Assembly (NCBI RefSeq): GCF_000003815.2
Contig: NC_049981.1
Coordinates: forward strand, 15,666,132 to 15,730,131
Length of the DNA stretch: 64,000 bases
Direction: 5' to 3'
Origin: Branchiostoma floridae
Taxonomy: Eukaryota > Chordata > Leptocardii > Amphioxiformes > Branchiostomatidae
A program made the translations under genes and the position numbers. Below the pieces are notes generated by a model. The model did not search any database. It saw only the letters and a program-made list of their open reading frames with translations, and was not told where the DNA came from. Numbering within the stretch: the stretch's first letter is position 1; each line of letters starts with the position of its first letter. Shown here one piece after another: positions 35,003 through 47,096 of this stretch.

Positions 35003-37913
35003 GGCTACCTATTTCAATAGATGTACTTTTCTTTTATATGATCAAATTGTGTTTCTTGATTCTTTCCTGCAAATCTAGAAAGAAAAGAAAAATTGTATCA
35101 ATGCTTTCACATTGCTCTCTTTCAAACGGTCAAACACAATGTTCCCCTCCTTTTAAATTATATATGCCTGACATTATACTATACTTAGAAAAAACTGGAT
35201 CATGTGACTTATTTCGTTATTTATACGAAGTCAAAATATGTGACTGACTTTGTCTCTTTACATAAACCTCAATCCAAGGGTAATTTACCCGTTTACGACG
35301 AAAACGAAAAAAGACATCCCCCAACAAATCTATTAAGCCATAAGGTTTGCCACAAAATTAAGCCACAAATATAATGTTTGGGTCGTTTTGGATATATAGG
35401 CTAGCGATGCAGTGACATAATCTTGTGGAGCTGCGTTGCGTAACGTTGACTTTTTATGTATACATCGGTGGGTTCGGGGTATGAATTACCTTATGTCTGT
35501 CTGATCCTGTCCTCACGAATGATGAATTGACATAGACAGCACATGCCTACATACACTACATAGGCTACAAGCGTCTTGCTGCGTAACTTACCATTCCTGA
35601 GTCAACAGACTCAACACACTACTTGTGAAAACAAAAATAGTTAAGTTCCGTAGAATCTGTTGTAACTGTAGCCGCCTTCCAGTTAACAAAGAGACACTGG
35701 TAGTATGATACATCGTTAACGTTTTTGTTGCATACCTAATGGTACATGTAACACGGAGAGTCATAACTCACGTTAATTAAGTGTTGTCAGGTCTGTGTTG
35801 TACTCGACACTGGAGTGAAAAACAGTTGCATCGACCATGTGCAACCACACATCCAACCCTCAGACTAGAGGCAAAAGGAAGAGGAAGTCCCAGTAGGTGT
35901 GGAAAGCACCTATATGTAGCGCAGGGGTGTTAGGGAAGGGGAATTCCCCTTATTGGAATGTTCCATTACTCAAAGGAACAGGGGAGGGAAATATGACGAG
36001 GTGTATTAAAAACAACTAGACATTTTTTAATGTATGCACCCCTCAGGTGAAGACATCAGACTTAAACTATCAATAAGTAATCCGGGTGACATTATGAATG
36101 TCTTGAACAAAGACCACTGAAGTATTCGAAATGGTCCTCTGCATATGTACCCAATGTGCATATGACGATTGCATTTAAAGATAACTTTATTTTTTAAGTG
36201 CATCTTATCTCCTCTCGTAACTAATGACAGTTTCACTAATGATGACGAGCATGACCCCAAAAAGACTATTCCTGTTTAATCTGCCCCTTACCTTACGTTA
36301 CCTTGGCTGGGTACAAAGTGTAGTACCGTTCAAAGTCTCTGTGTGGCGCATGTAAGCCGTTTGGAAGTAAGTGCGATTCATTAATCTGTCATTTTTGTAG
36401 AAACATGTACCCAATCAAAGAGATGGTGTTTTCTATAGTCCAGTTAAACATGTTCTGTATGTAGATAATATTTGTATATGCAAAATAGGCCACAAAAAAC
36501 ACTTGCTTGATTGATACGGAAATTGACTAATTCCATTGTGTTGACGTAAGGCTTTAGGGTGAAATTTGGATACTGATGAATATTGTAAGGTACAAATTAG
36601 GATAGTAAGAACAACATTAACAAAATCAATTGATGTTATAACTTCAAAGTTCATCTGGGTTGGTATAGGAGACGTCATTACGCATCAAAGTCGATCTATA
36701 ATTTCCGACACAAACATCGGAAAAAACACTGAAGTTGGACAGTCCAAATTTGGTTTAAACTTTAGTCCAACTTTTGTGCCAGAAATTACAGTTCAATGTT
36801 GATTCAGGATATCGATTGTATCAGTTTCCTTTGCTGAATAACTATTTAGCTATGGAAATAGACCCTAGACAATTCAAGACAGCCCATCGAAATAAAAGCC
36901 AACAGAAATACTTCATTGTTATACTTTATTACAGTAAACACAAACAAATACTAAAATAGAGCATAACCCGCTCAGTATTGGCATGGTAACTTTTAAAGAA
37001 ATTTTCTTGGTGTTCTTTTTCTCTCACAGAATAAAAACTCATTCTCCTGCTTAATGGCGATCTACACAACTCATTTAAATACATAATTCAACTTGGTGTG
37101 GTATATATTGTCCTCAACAGGCATGTATGTACATTTTATGCTTGCTATTCATCTGTTAGTTTCAATAATTCTTGATCTCAGTAATCAATCCTTCAATTTT
37201 GCTTTCTTCTACCTTTTTATTTAAACTACACGAAACAAACAAGCAATAATTAAAAAGAAAAAAAAAACAAAGGATCCTGACTGAAATCAAACAAGATATA
37301 CAAAAGGATCAATGACACTAAAACAAGAAAATGAACATAAAGGAATGATATCAATAATCACAGTCGATATGAAGTTACTAATTGTCATAACCAAGAAAAT
37401 CTTGGCATCATATAAATAGAATAATAGTAACAAATAAATTTTGATAATAACTCAATTATACACGAAGAGCTTGAAGGAGTGTCTCCCACTTTTTATGCTG
37501 ATAATACAGTTTTTGTTTAGTCGTTTCTATGATTGTTGATTCTTCCACCTTGAATATCATACAGAGTAACATTCTCCAACGATATCATCATTTATGTCTT
37601 AAATATACATTAGTGTTTACAATGATGAAATGACAACTTACTTCGTATATGTATACTGAGTAATGGCATCGTCTTGTTAAGACCAATTAAGATTACTAAA
37701 CTAATTATAAGACAATTCAAACTCATTACTTCACAGTTCACATCAGCCAAGATGACTTGTTTTTGCACAACGATGTACATGTGTATCTTCACATTACTTC
37801 ACGTTACTGGTAGCAAGTATAACCATCCAGCAAGGCATTCATCTCAAATTTATCTCTTTTTCTTCTCTGTAGCGATACACAGTTACAAGATAGCACAACA
37901 GATGTTAAGCTAA
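35003..37913. other. No gene seen
   Basis: Upstream region of the TPR gene and beyond. AT-rich with short open frames (for example 36566-36802 and 37674-37913) that show no family features. No repeat family recognised. Confidence 0.45.
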
Positions 37914-38208
37914 GGGCACAACCCACCGTGCGTGCAATTTGTACGTACGTTTTTGGGAGGCCACATCCGCCACGTTTTTCTGAAAATGTGGGAAACGACT
38001 GGCAAGAGCAGGGAGGGAGTACGTCAACGCAAGGCGCACAAAGTTTTGCCTGCACGTAAAGTTCTACGGCATGTCTGCGTGCTCCAAAATCCGTCGGATT
38101 CCCTACAAGTTCGTACGGAGGCGGTACTTACCACTTACGGATCCCAAAAGATTGCCCACATTTTGGCACGTAAACAGCACGTATTTGCACGTACGGTGGG
38201 TTGTACCC
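37914..38208. mobile_element. MITE-like inverted-repeat element, ~295 bp
   Basis: The left end GGGCACAACCCACCGTGCGT, continuing GCAA, matches the inverted right end GGGTACAACCCACCGTACGT, continuing GCAA. Several further ACGTAC/CACGTA motifs occur inside. No transposase and no clear target-site duplication, so no superfamily is assigned. Confidence 0.7.
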
Positions 38209-39015
38209 CCAAATGTGATTTAAAAAACAGCAGTACATGCAAGATAAATTTCAATTTTCTTTATTGATATCTAATGCCCTCAAAATTACTTGAATATAGC
38301 ACATAGCATGATAAACTCTTTCACTGAATAAATTCTTTTTCTTTTTTCTACAATATGTCACAAATTTGTGCCGAAGTGATGGTGCATATGTCTATTACAC
38401 AGTCCCATACATGTAAGTACTACATAAAGACAAAAAAATCCTACTTTACTGCCCTACTTCAACCCAAAGTTACCTGACTATTTATAATGCATGAATCACC
38501 TTTGCTCACATGTTGATAAATCTGTCAGTATATTGAATTTGCAATTATTGAGCCATCCCTTGCATTATGGCATGGGAAATTAATGTGAGAGCATTGTGAA
38601 TATTGTTTCCTGCTGATCCACTGGTTTTGAATAACTAGAGCCAGAAATAGTCGTGTGTATGTTTATATTGTCCTTGCAAGAATTACATTGCCATACCTGG
38701 CAGGGTTTTTAACGTCAGATTTCGGCATTGTATTCAATTTTTCAAGATGAGGTTTGCGATATTCATGGTTTCGATCTCGATAGGTGAAGTCACTAGAGCC
38801 AGAGTGTTTATTATCCGGGATTATCCTTCGATCAACAGGCATGCAAAATGTAGCAATTTTCCCGATCAGTTGGATCTATGACAGATGCTAGTAGAATCTG
38901 ACGTTTACGATGTCGGATATTCATCATGTCTCTCATTTGTAGATCTCGGGTACGGTGTTTTTAAATACATTGGGGGTCGTTTGAGACAAGTAAATTTTGT
39001 AAAAGGCGCCCGGTT
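38209..39015. other. No gene seen
   Basis: 3' flank of the LRR gene (minus strand). AT-rich, no recognised repeat or exon. Confidence 0.45.
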
Positions 39016-40074
39016 TCAATCGCTGGGACCACTTGAAAGAAACGCATATCGGTAAACGCATTCATCCGCGCGATGCGTGCATCTGGAATTCACTAGCAGG
39101 TCGCTAGGTGGCGAAGAAACTCCCGAGGCTGCTTCGCCGAGTGCGTTAATGCGCTCGAATGGAGGCGTCTTGTGTGGGACATCTCCGGTGGGGGACATCA
39201 TAATGTCGTTATGTGGCGCTGCTGTGCTACGGGAGGTCTCTATTGCTGTTGCTGTTGTTGTTGAGGCCGGTTTTTCAGTTCCACAACCCGTCAGATCTTG
39301 TGACACCTCTGACAGGAGCTTACCTTTCAGGTGCTCTGGAGTGGCGCATTCAAAAGCACGGGGTTTAAGGGCAGGATTGTAGGACAGAAAGCAGGCCTCA
39401 CACACTTCACAATTCCTTGCACCAAATTGCAAACTAGCCCAACGCCAACGGACTGTACTAGAACGTGATTTTGGTTCACCCATTTCTAGCAAACATTTCA
39501 ATTTGACCATCAACCACAGCATTGAACAGTCACAGTGGAAGGGGTTGTCAAATATTGGTGTTTCTATGGACAGAGTTCCCAGATCTGATAAGGAGAAAGA
39601 CGCCAGCTTGTTATTTATCAGTACTACGCGAGTCAGTTTAGGCAAATGCTTCACGGCACCATCTAAGCTGACGTGCGTGATTTGATTGGAATGTAAACAG
39701 AGGGATCTTAGATTTGGCAAGTTGCGGAATAACCCCCAGTTAACGGTCTGGATGCGGTTAAAATTCAAGTTGAGCATAGAGAGATGTTTCAGTGCGGGAA
39801 CTTCTGTCAGACTCTTTATCTTGTTGGAGGAAACATCAATATAGGTCACATCAGCCGGTACGTTTTTAGGAAATGTTGTTAACTCTAGTCTGTGACAGAT
39901 CACGTTCACCCGTTGGACTGATACACTATACCTATTCGTTTTGTTTGAAATTGTGCAGCCTTGCGGGAAAGCTCTAGTAATAGAGGCAACCGCCAAATAA
40001 AGAACGACAGTGAGCCACAGACGGCTGTTTTCACTTCGTTTTTGTAACTTTCGTCCTTCAATGACGGCCTTCAT
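39016..40074 (-). CDS. Secreted leucine-rich-repeat protein (LRRNT-LRR-LRRCT)
   Basis: Single-exon frame of 352 residues. Residues ~19-35 (LWLTVVLYLAVASITRA) form a hydrophobic signal sequence after a basic N-terminus. An LRRNT cap follows, running from FPQGCTISNKT to LTTFPKNVP with paired cysteines. Four LRRs come next at ~75-170 (VTYIDVSSNKIKSL, LNLNFNRIQTVNWGLF, SLCLHSNQITHVSL, RVVLINNKLASFSL). The LRRCT cap begins NPFHCDCSMLWLM and carries several cysteines to ~245. The C-terminal ~90 residues are Ser/Thr/Pro-rich (PASTTTATAIETSRSTAAP), suited to O-glycosylation, with no membrane segment, so secretion is likely. Such proteins are ligand-binding or innate-immune candidates in lancelets; the specific ligand cannot be told. 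A truncated paralogue lies 400 bp upstream. Confidence 0.85.
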   Translation of the reverse strand: MKAVIEGRKLQKRSENSRLWLTVVLYLAVASITRAFPQGCTISNKTNRYSVSVQRVNVICHRLELTTFPKNVPADVTYIDVSSNKIKSLTEVPALKHLSMLNLNFNRIQTVNWGLFRNLPNLRSLCLHSNQITHVSLDGAVKHLPKLTRVVLINNKLASFSLSDLGTLSIETPIFDNPFHCDCSMLWLMVKLKCLLEMGEPKSRSSTVRWRWASLQFGARNCEVCEACFLSYNPALKPRAFECATPEHLKGKLLSEVSQDLTGCGTEKPASTTTATAIETSRSTAAPHNDIMMSPTGDVPHKTPPFERINALGEAASGVSSPPSDLLVNSRCTHRADECVYRYAFLSSGPSD

Positions 40075-40480
40075 GATTTTTTAAAAAATTTGTCAGCAAA
40101 ATAAATACGAGAATATGACTTGTCTGCCCAATCGACAGCAAAATCTTAAAAAGAGAAAGAGTTGAATGTTTTCTTTCTGTAAAGTAAAGGCGATAGGAAA
40201 AGTTCACCTTCGAAGCTGTTCTCAAGAAAAATAGGACGATGTTGTCAGCGAGCGGTGTGAGCTTGAGCGCCAGTACAGTCTCGACGTTCCCGTCTTTGGC
40301 GGCTCAGCAGAATGAAACACTTCCTAAATAAGTCTGGTAGACAAAGGTGCCTTGTCAGAATATTCAATAGCTTTTCTCCGAATGTTGAATGACTATGTGA
40401 GTCTGACATTTGAACGAGTATATGCAGTTGCGTAAGATCCGACATAAATTACTATTCATATCAAAAGTAAAGATAAAGTT

Positions 40481-40882
40481 TTATTTCAATAACTTTGTGT
40501 TGACCATGGACTTTACTGATAACAAGGCCTTGAGGACTGTCTCCCAGTCAACCGTCCCAATGAGGTTGAATTTCAAGTCCAGTGAATAGAGATGTTTCAG
40601 TACGGGAACTTCTGTCAGGTTCTGGATGCAGTTCTGGGAAGGTTCCAGACGGTTCACACCAGCTGGTACGTTGTGTGGAAATGTTGTCAACCGTAAATAC
40701 CGACAGCTCAACTTCAACCATACAAACGTCATGTCTGTTTTGTTTGAAATTGTGCAGCCTTGTGGGAAAGCGAAGCCTCTCATAGAGACAACGCCCAAAC
40801 AAAGAACGATAGTAAGCATCAGCCGTCGTTTTTGTATCTTCATTTCCTCACAGACTGACAAGGTAACAGTCGTCCTTTTCAA
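40481..40882 (-). pseudogene. Truncated paralogue of the LRR gene
   Basis: A 133-codon frame parallels the start of the neighbouring LRR protein: a hydrophobic signal (LMLTIVLCLGVVSMRGFA), then FPQGCTISNKT, LTTFPHNVPAGVNRL and LTEVPVLKHLYSLDLKFNLI. After WETV the similarity stops and the frame ends with an unrelated ~15-residue tail. The remaining LRRs and the LRRCT cap are absent downstream. This looks like a partial tandem duplication or a gene broken by deletion. It could still give a short secreted product if transcribed. Confidence 0.7.
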
Positions 40883-41299
40883 AATTCTTCAGCCAAATGT
40901 GTGCGAGATCTAGAAAATCAAATTAAATATTGTCTCGTGTGCCGACTTGACGAAAACATCTTTAAGATCACCCAAACCATTCCTCATAGTAGAAGTGAAG
41001 ACAAAGTTTTGTGTCAACAACATTTGTCGAATAACAACTAGCCTGTGTTGCACAATCTCCCTGTGTGAGCGGCAGATGGGCACCCTTGGTTCGTTGGGCA
41101 GGCCGCTAGGAGTGCTTTTTATAATGTTTTATCGATAAAACACACACAAGGGAACGTACAAGGACAAGGCGTGGACGCTCTGAAGTTGAGTCGCATTTTA
41201 CACAAACTAGCTCTTTACCACCCAAAGATGAAAATGATCCCTTTTCCACTTTCGATTTTTTTATAAATCATTGCATAAAGAGTGTTTGTGTCTTCTTCT

Positions 41300-43985
41300 T
41301 AGTCTTAATCCTCTTTGCCCCTTCTGGAGCACAGGGCCTCGGTGAGATGCCTCCACCTTCCTCGGTCTTTGGCGGTTGTCTTAGCCTCATGCCACGAGGT
41401 CTTTGCATGTTGTAGGTCCTTCATGACTCCTCGCCTCCACGACAGCCTAGGTCTACCTCTTCGTCTTTTGCCTTGGGGGTTCCATTCTAGGACTGCCCTC
41501 GTAATGGATGGTGGGGGTTTTCTTAGTGTGTGTCCAATCCACCTCCATTTCCTGCGCCTTATGGTGACCTCCACAGGTTCCTGGCCAGTTTTCTCCAGGA
41601 GGTCATGGTTGCTGATCTTATTTGGCCACCAAATGCCAAGGATGTAGCGGAGTCTTACATTGATGAAGGTTTGGAGTTTCTTAATGTTGGCTTCGTTGTT
41701 AGGCCCCAGGTTTCACAGCCATATAGTAGGATGGACTTGACATTGGATTCAAAGATACGTAGCTTTGTTCTGAGGGAGATGTTCCTGGCCCTCCAAACTG
41801 GTCTTAGTTGGACAAAGGCAGCCTTTCCCTTCCCTATGCGGGCTTCAATGTCCTTGGTCGCACCTCCGTCACTGCTGATGACACTGCCAAGGTATGTGAA
41901 TTCCTTCACTGTCTCCAGCTCTATTCCTCTGCAGCACACAGGTTTGGCGTCCCCCACCGTTTTCACCCTCATCTCTTTAGTTTTTCCTGCGTTGATGATT
42001 AGTCCCACTTGGCCTGACTTGTGTTCTAACCTCTGGGTCTTCTCTCTCATCTGGCTGATGGTATGGCACAGAAGAGCAAGGTCGTCCGCGAAGTCTAAGT
42101 CATCTAACATGTCCGTCAATGTCCACTGAATTCCTGTCCTGGCATCTTTGGTAGTTTCCCTCATCACCCAGTCCAGTGCAGTTATAAATAGCAGCGGGCT
42201 CAAGAGGCACCCCTGTCGCACTCCGGTGGTCATGTTGAAGGGCTCTGTCAGATCTCCTTCGTGGGATACTTGTGCTTGGAAGTTGTTGTAGAAGACTTTG
42301 ATCATGTTGATGATCTTTGGGGGGATTCCATAGTGGGCAAGGGTGTTCCATAGTGATGTCCTGTCGAGTGAATCAAACGCTTTTTCATAGTCCACAAAAA
42401 CAGCATACAGTTGTGAATTGAATTCTGTTGATTGCTCCACTATGACTCTTAGGGTTGCGATCTGGTCGCTACAAGATCTATTTGCTCGGAAGCCTGCTTG
42501 ATTATCTCTTAGTTTGGTCTCCATTGCGTTTGCTGTTCTATTGAGGATGATCCTGCAGAGTAGCTTGCTGGCAGCTGAGAGAAGCATGATGCCACGCCAG
42601 TTTTTACATTGTGTCAAGTCACCTTTCTTTGGCAGCTTTATAATAGTACCTCTCTTCCAGTCTGTGGGTGTCCTCTCTTCTAGCCAGATTCTGCTGAGTA
42701 GTGGATGCAGAGCTTCAACAGAAAGGTTACCTGCCTCTTTCCAGGCCTCTGGAGGAATTCCATCGGGTCCTGCGGCTTTCCCGTTCTTGAGTGAAGAGAT
42801 GGCCTTGCGGATCTCTATCTTGCTTGGTGGGCCAGTGCGAATATCGAGCAATTCTATTGGGGGCTCAATTTCCGGGGGATTCGGTGGAGGTGTGCGATTG
42901 AGAATTTCTTTAAAGTGGTCTCTCCAGCGTTCCATTTGTTGCTCCTTTGTTGCAAGCAGTTTACCATTCTTGTCTTGTACTGGCTTGTTTATTTGTCCTC
43001 TTTTCCCACTCAGTGTTTTGTTGATTCTATAGAGGGTTTTCATATCCTGCTTTGACGCGGCCTCTTCTGCCTCGGCAGCCTTGTCTGAAATCCACTTCCT
43101 TTTATCTCTCCTGCAACTTTTCTTTACTTTCCTGTCAGCTGAGTTGTACTGCTTCATGGCATTGGCCTTCTGGTTCCTGGTTCTGCAGTTCTCGATGTTT
43201 GCTTTCAGTTTGCGTCTTTCCTCCACTTTCTCCCATGTGCCCTCGCTCATCCATTCCTTCCTCTCCCGCTTTACCTTTCCCAGAACCTCTTCACATGTGC
43301 TTGTGTACGCTTCTTTGATGGTCGACCATTCGGTTTCTATTTCATCATCATCTAACTCTTCCTCATTATCCGAATTGTAACGTAGAACATCGAAGCGGTT
43401 GGCCAAGGTGAGTACAAACTGCTGTTTTATATCCGGGTTTTTTTAGCCTCTCCACATTGTACTTAGTAGTCTTCTGAACTTTCTTTCTGCAAGCGGCGAG
43501 ACGTACCCTGCAGGCAGCCATAAGTAGATGGTGGTCCGAGCCAACATCTGCACTCCTCTTTATTCTGCAGTCTTGTAGGGTTCCGCGCCACCTTCTAGAA
43601 ATTGCAATGTGGTCTATTTGGTTCTCGTAGGATCCATCCGGTGATCTCCAGGTCACTTTATGGCTCTCCTTATGTGGGAACAAGGTGCCTCCTATAACCA
43701 TGTCGTTCACGGAGCAGAAGTCGACAAAGAGCTCTCCATTGTGGTTCATGGTCCCAACTCCATGCTTCCCCATCACACCCTCATTGCCACTGTTTGCTGA
43801 TCCCACTTTGGCATTCATGTCCCCCATGAGAATAGTGATGTCCCTCTTCTTACGCTTTGCCATGGTGGCTTGCAGCTGTTCGTAGAACAGTTCCTTGTCC
43901 GCTTCACTTGCATCATTTGTGGGAGCATATGCTTGTATGATAGTTGTGTCCTGGCATCGAGACGTGAACCTAGCAGTGCAGCAGA
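41300..43985 (-). mobile_element. 5'-truncated LINE (non-LTR retrotransposon) with two frameshifts
   Basis: Read on the minus strand, the element opens at ~43985 inside an AP-type endonuclease domain. QAYAPTND is near the break, GDMNAKVGS and the catalytic SDHHLL follow. A reverse transcriptase comes next: LKNGKAAGPDGIPPE, VFVDYEKAFDSL, TTGVRQGCLLSPLLF and the catalytic FADDLALL near 42073-42100. It ends in the usual C-terminal segment (RRRKWRWIGHTLRKP, KRRRGRPRLSW). The reading frame breaks once near 43420-43440, in an A/C-rich run between endonuclease and RT, and once near 41660-41680, so this copy is dead. The 5' end of the endonuclease is missing. The clade cannot be fixed by eye. The 3' end is a short AAGAAG-type tail. 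Confidence 0.9.
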
Positions 43986-44562
43986 GTGTTTGTGTAGTAA
44001 ACTGTATTCATCTTTTTTATCAAAGTGTAATTGCTATAGATTATATATCATTGCCTACCGGGGCACAAGTAACTAAGCCTTCTCGTGCATTAATTTGGAC
44101 TGAAAGAGAGAGAAACATGCAATATAGGGAAACATGCAACAAATAGTCCTGAACATAACAAGACACAAGAAACGATAAAGAAAACTTTCAGCAAATAGGC
44201 ATGAAGCTGCGGCAAACTTCTCGGTAGTTTACAGCGTAGACTGATTCAATATCCAGTGTTGACGCTCAAGGCTATGTGTGATTAGGACTTGACAAAAACA
44301 AGAAAATCATTCTGCACCAACTTCGTGTCGGATAGCTTGAGGCTTTAGATTCTGTGATATCGTGTCTGACATCTCAACGTGTGGAAAAACATATTAGATT
44401 TGAAAAGGAGAAAAAAACAATTATTTGAAGAAAGAATATTACATGACTTCTGTGTGTGTCGTCATTGCAGAGAGTCTGTTTCATTGGTTAGCAGAGACGT
44501 GGGCATGAAGTGCCCGGATGTGATCCTCTATCAAACTTTTCACTGCCACTTTTACAGACGGA

Positions 44563-44806
44563 AGCACGTCACCGGAACGTACTGCGCCTGCGCGAAAAGT
44601 ATAGACATGCTAAACCCCCGGTTTACTAAAGGGCCGCATTTAAGAAAGTACGTGCGTATATAAGGGTAAAACTCCGTGTACGTTTTACACGAAACCATGT
44701 CTCTAACATATACTGTGCAACAAGCGGGAGTTTAATGCAACGTTGACCAAACCAAGCCCCAAACTACCAGGGTTTGCGCAGGCGCAGTACGTTCCGGTGA
44801 CGTGCT
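44563..44806. mobile_element. MITE, 244 bp, with 9-bp target duplication
   Basis: Both ends read AGCACGTCACCGGAACGTAC inward, continuing TGCGCCTGCGC (about 30 matched bases). They are flanked by the direct repeat ACAGACGGA (44554-44562 and 44807-44815). A 9-bp duplication fits MULE-type or related DNA transposons. The interior contains TACGTGCGTATATAAGG and no coding potential. The open frame running through the left end is chance. Confidence 0.85.
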
Positions 44807-44815
44807 ACAGACGGA

Positions 44816-46232
44816 CCTTTCTAGCTGGAGCACGTGACCTTGACAGACATCTTAATTCAATCTTCCCTTTTCCTTTATAACTGCTTTACTGAAACGAGAA
44901 TGTAGCCGCAACGGAGGATCTTTCTTGCTGCTTAATCACTGGTTTTGCAGTCATGAAGCTACAGAAACCTTTTTACGGGATTTTGACATTGCCTAAAGCA
45001 TTTTCTGAACGAGATTAGTATATGACATTTGAAGGCAAGTAAACAATACTTGACATAGCAGACAGAAGATTACATTGCTGGTTGCAGTTCGCGATGAAAC
45101 GCACGCCTTAGGGGCAGAGATTTCTTCTGTTGCTGCTCAGGTAGATCGGTGGCCACGCACATGTGACGTTGCGTATAAGAAAGCCTCTTTTCTAGTAACG
45201 TTACAGGCCGCAGTCTCTATTCTGGAGTCTGAACCCTTCATTTTGCCCAACATGTGACTCATGAGAGACATTCTACGACAGTTGTTACAGTTTTTGCACA
45301 GATGATACGAATGGTATAAATGTTACATTCTGGAGGAAGGGCACTCGCTAGTTTCCTCCGAATGTATTACGTCTAAAAGACGTGTTTCCATGTTTGCATT
45401 TCCTGCTTCTTGTGCAGTTTCTGTGTAAATAAAATCTAAACTACAATTTGTCATTTGGAGAGCGCATTCAAGTTCTGAAGATAAGGATAACATCATGTTA
45501 ACCGTTTCCTTTTGATCTTGATAACCAGCTTTGCCGAATAATCACGTGCATCAAAAAGAAGAAACATAAAGTAAGTAACAATGACTTTTCTGCGAAAAGT
45601 ACGAAATAGTGACAAGAGCCTTTCTTCATTCATTTATTTCTTTCCTTATAGATGGCTTCTACAAGAACGTGGTTTGACAGTCGTCAATCACGTCATGTAG
45701 GGAGTCGTGTGGTGACGTCATGATCACCACTACGAGTGCCTGAAAAAGATAGATACAACGTCTACGTTAACAAACAATCTTTGGACCTATGTATACTATC
45801 TATTTCGAAAACGGTTTATTGTGTGGCTTTCTTAATAAGATGAGGCCCATAGTTACATGTAATGAATAGGTTGAACCATTAATTAACGTTGAAAGGAAAA
45901 TGTGCCCAACGTAACCATAACCTGGTAACCATCCCATCGTGAACCCCCGGGGTCTCCTCGGTACTGGGAGTGTTCTCCGCCCGTTCAGGTCAAATAGCAC
46001 ACCCGAGGAAGTTTTACGGGGTGGGGTTTAGTTAACGCACTCATATTGAACATACTGGGGCTCGTTCCGTGGACATCGTGTACATACATGTTAGTGTTTC
46101 CATACAATTACAATGGTATTTCCGAGCCCAGTAGTTTGTAGCTTTGTTACCATTCTCAACAGGCCGGTTATGGGGTGTTTCAAAGTCCTCCTAAGCCCCT
46201 TTCTGACAACCTGTGTTGTACTGGGCGGGCGG
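44816..46232. other. No gene seen
   Basis: Short frames without recognisable families; no clear repeats apart from the flanking MITEs. Confidence 0.45.
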
Positions 46233-46318
46233 ACTGGATACCATACTCCAACCTCAAAATATATCTTTCGTGCACGATAGATACTTGAGATCGGGCTGGG
46301 GTTTGGTAACCAGGCTAG
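46233..46318 (-). mobile_element. Small foldback MITE, diverged copy of the 55927 family
   Basis: In reverse complement it reads TAGCCTGGTTACCAAACCCC, then AGCCCGATCTCAAGTATCTA, and ends in GTATGGTATCCAGTCC. It is colinear with 55927-56010 throughout. No preserved target duplication. Confidence 0.7.
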
Positions 46319-46469
46319 CTCACTCACAACACCGTAGAGAAACCGAATAGCTTGCATGCGATAGTATAGTCCCCAGGCTAAGTAGTTTGGGAAATGACAT
46401 TTAACGCAGTTCCAAACAATGATCGATAAAGTGTACTTTTTATCTTTCTTTTTTTAACCTTTCCATCGT

Positions 46470-47096
46470 TTATTTTTCTCGTTCCGGGCCGTCGTCCCCA
46501 TCCACAATGTCCACATCCCTCTTCCTCCGCCCGGTCTCGGCCTGGCGGCGGGCCAGCAGCGCCTTGAGGGCCGCCACGTCACGGCGGGTCGGTCCCCCAC
46601 TACCGACTGTCGGCGAACAATGTCGGTTACATTTCAAATGGAAGGCTAGTTTCTACCAGATCTCTCTGTGGACTAAACAATCAGCCAAACTAGGAGGGGT
46701 ATTTCATCAGCGCTAGAGGAGTTGATCGATACTCTATATGTACTTTGTAGATGTATCGGAACGCGCTCTACTATGAACTGCAAAGTCCCTTGATAGTATA
46801 TAAACTTTCTCCATTTAGCCACGTCCCACTATTTTCCGGAGAGGCCATCGATGACTTAGCGCTTTTATCAAACAAAATGAAAAGTTTGATACCAAAAAAA
46901 AAAAAAAAAAAATACTTAGCCCAGTGAACGACCCTCCCGCCTTGATTATAAAGTAAATTCACTAACTTGGATCTGAGATCAGACATGTATTGTAAGTGCT
47001 TTTCTGAAGGGATGAAAAGTGTTTTCCTCACCAAGGCTCCGGCCGACCAGGAAGCTGTCGGCAGTCATCATCTCAGACGAGATGACCAGAACAGAC
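46470..47096 (-). CDS. Two terminal exons of an unrecognised gene (5' part not found)
   Basis: Exons 47032-47096 and 46470-46606 on the minus strand have compatible phases and GT-AG borders. They encode SVLVISSEMMTADSFLVGRS, then LVGSGGPTRRDVAALKALLA and RRQAETGRRKRDVDIVDGDD, ending PEREK before TAA at 46472. An AATAAA overlaps the stop region. The last exon is much more GC-rich and codon-like than its surroundings, which is the main support. The C-terminal end is a charged helix; I do not recognise the family. Upstream exons were not identified in the 1.1 kb before HYPK. The incoming phase (one base completing a codon) also fits the end of HYPK exon 2, so an alternative 3' end of that transcript is a remote possibility. 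The intron includes an A/T homopolymer near 46893-46910. Confidence 0.4.

Noticed and set aside
43051-43380. Plus-strand frames of 88-99 codons
   Set aside because: Antisense shadows of the LINE reverse transcriptase frame.
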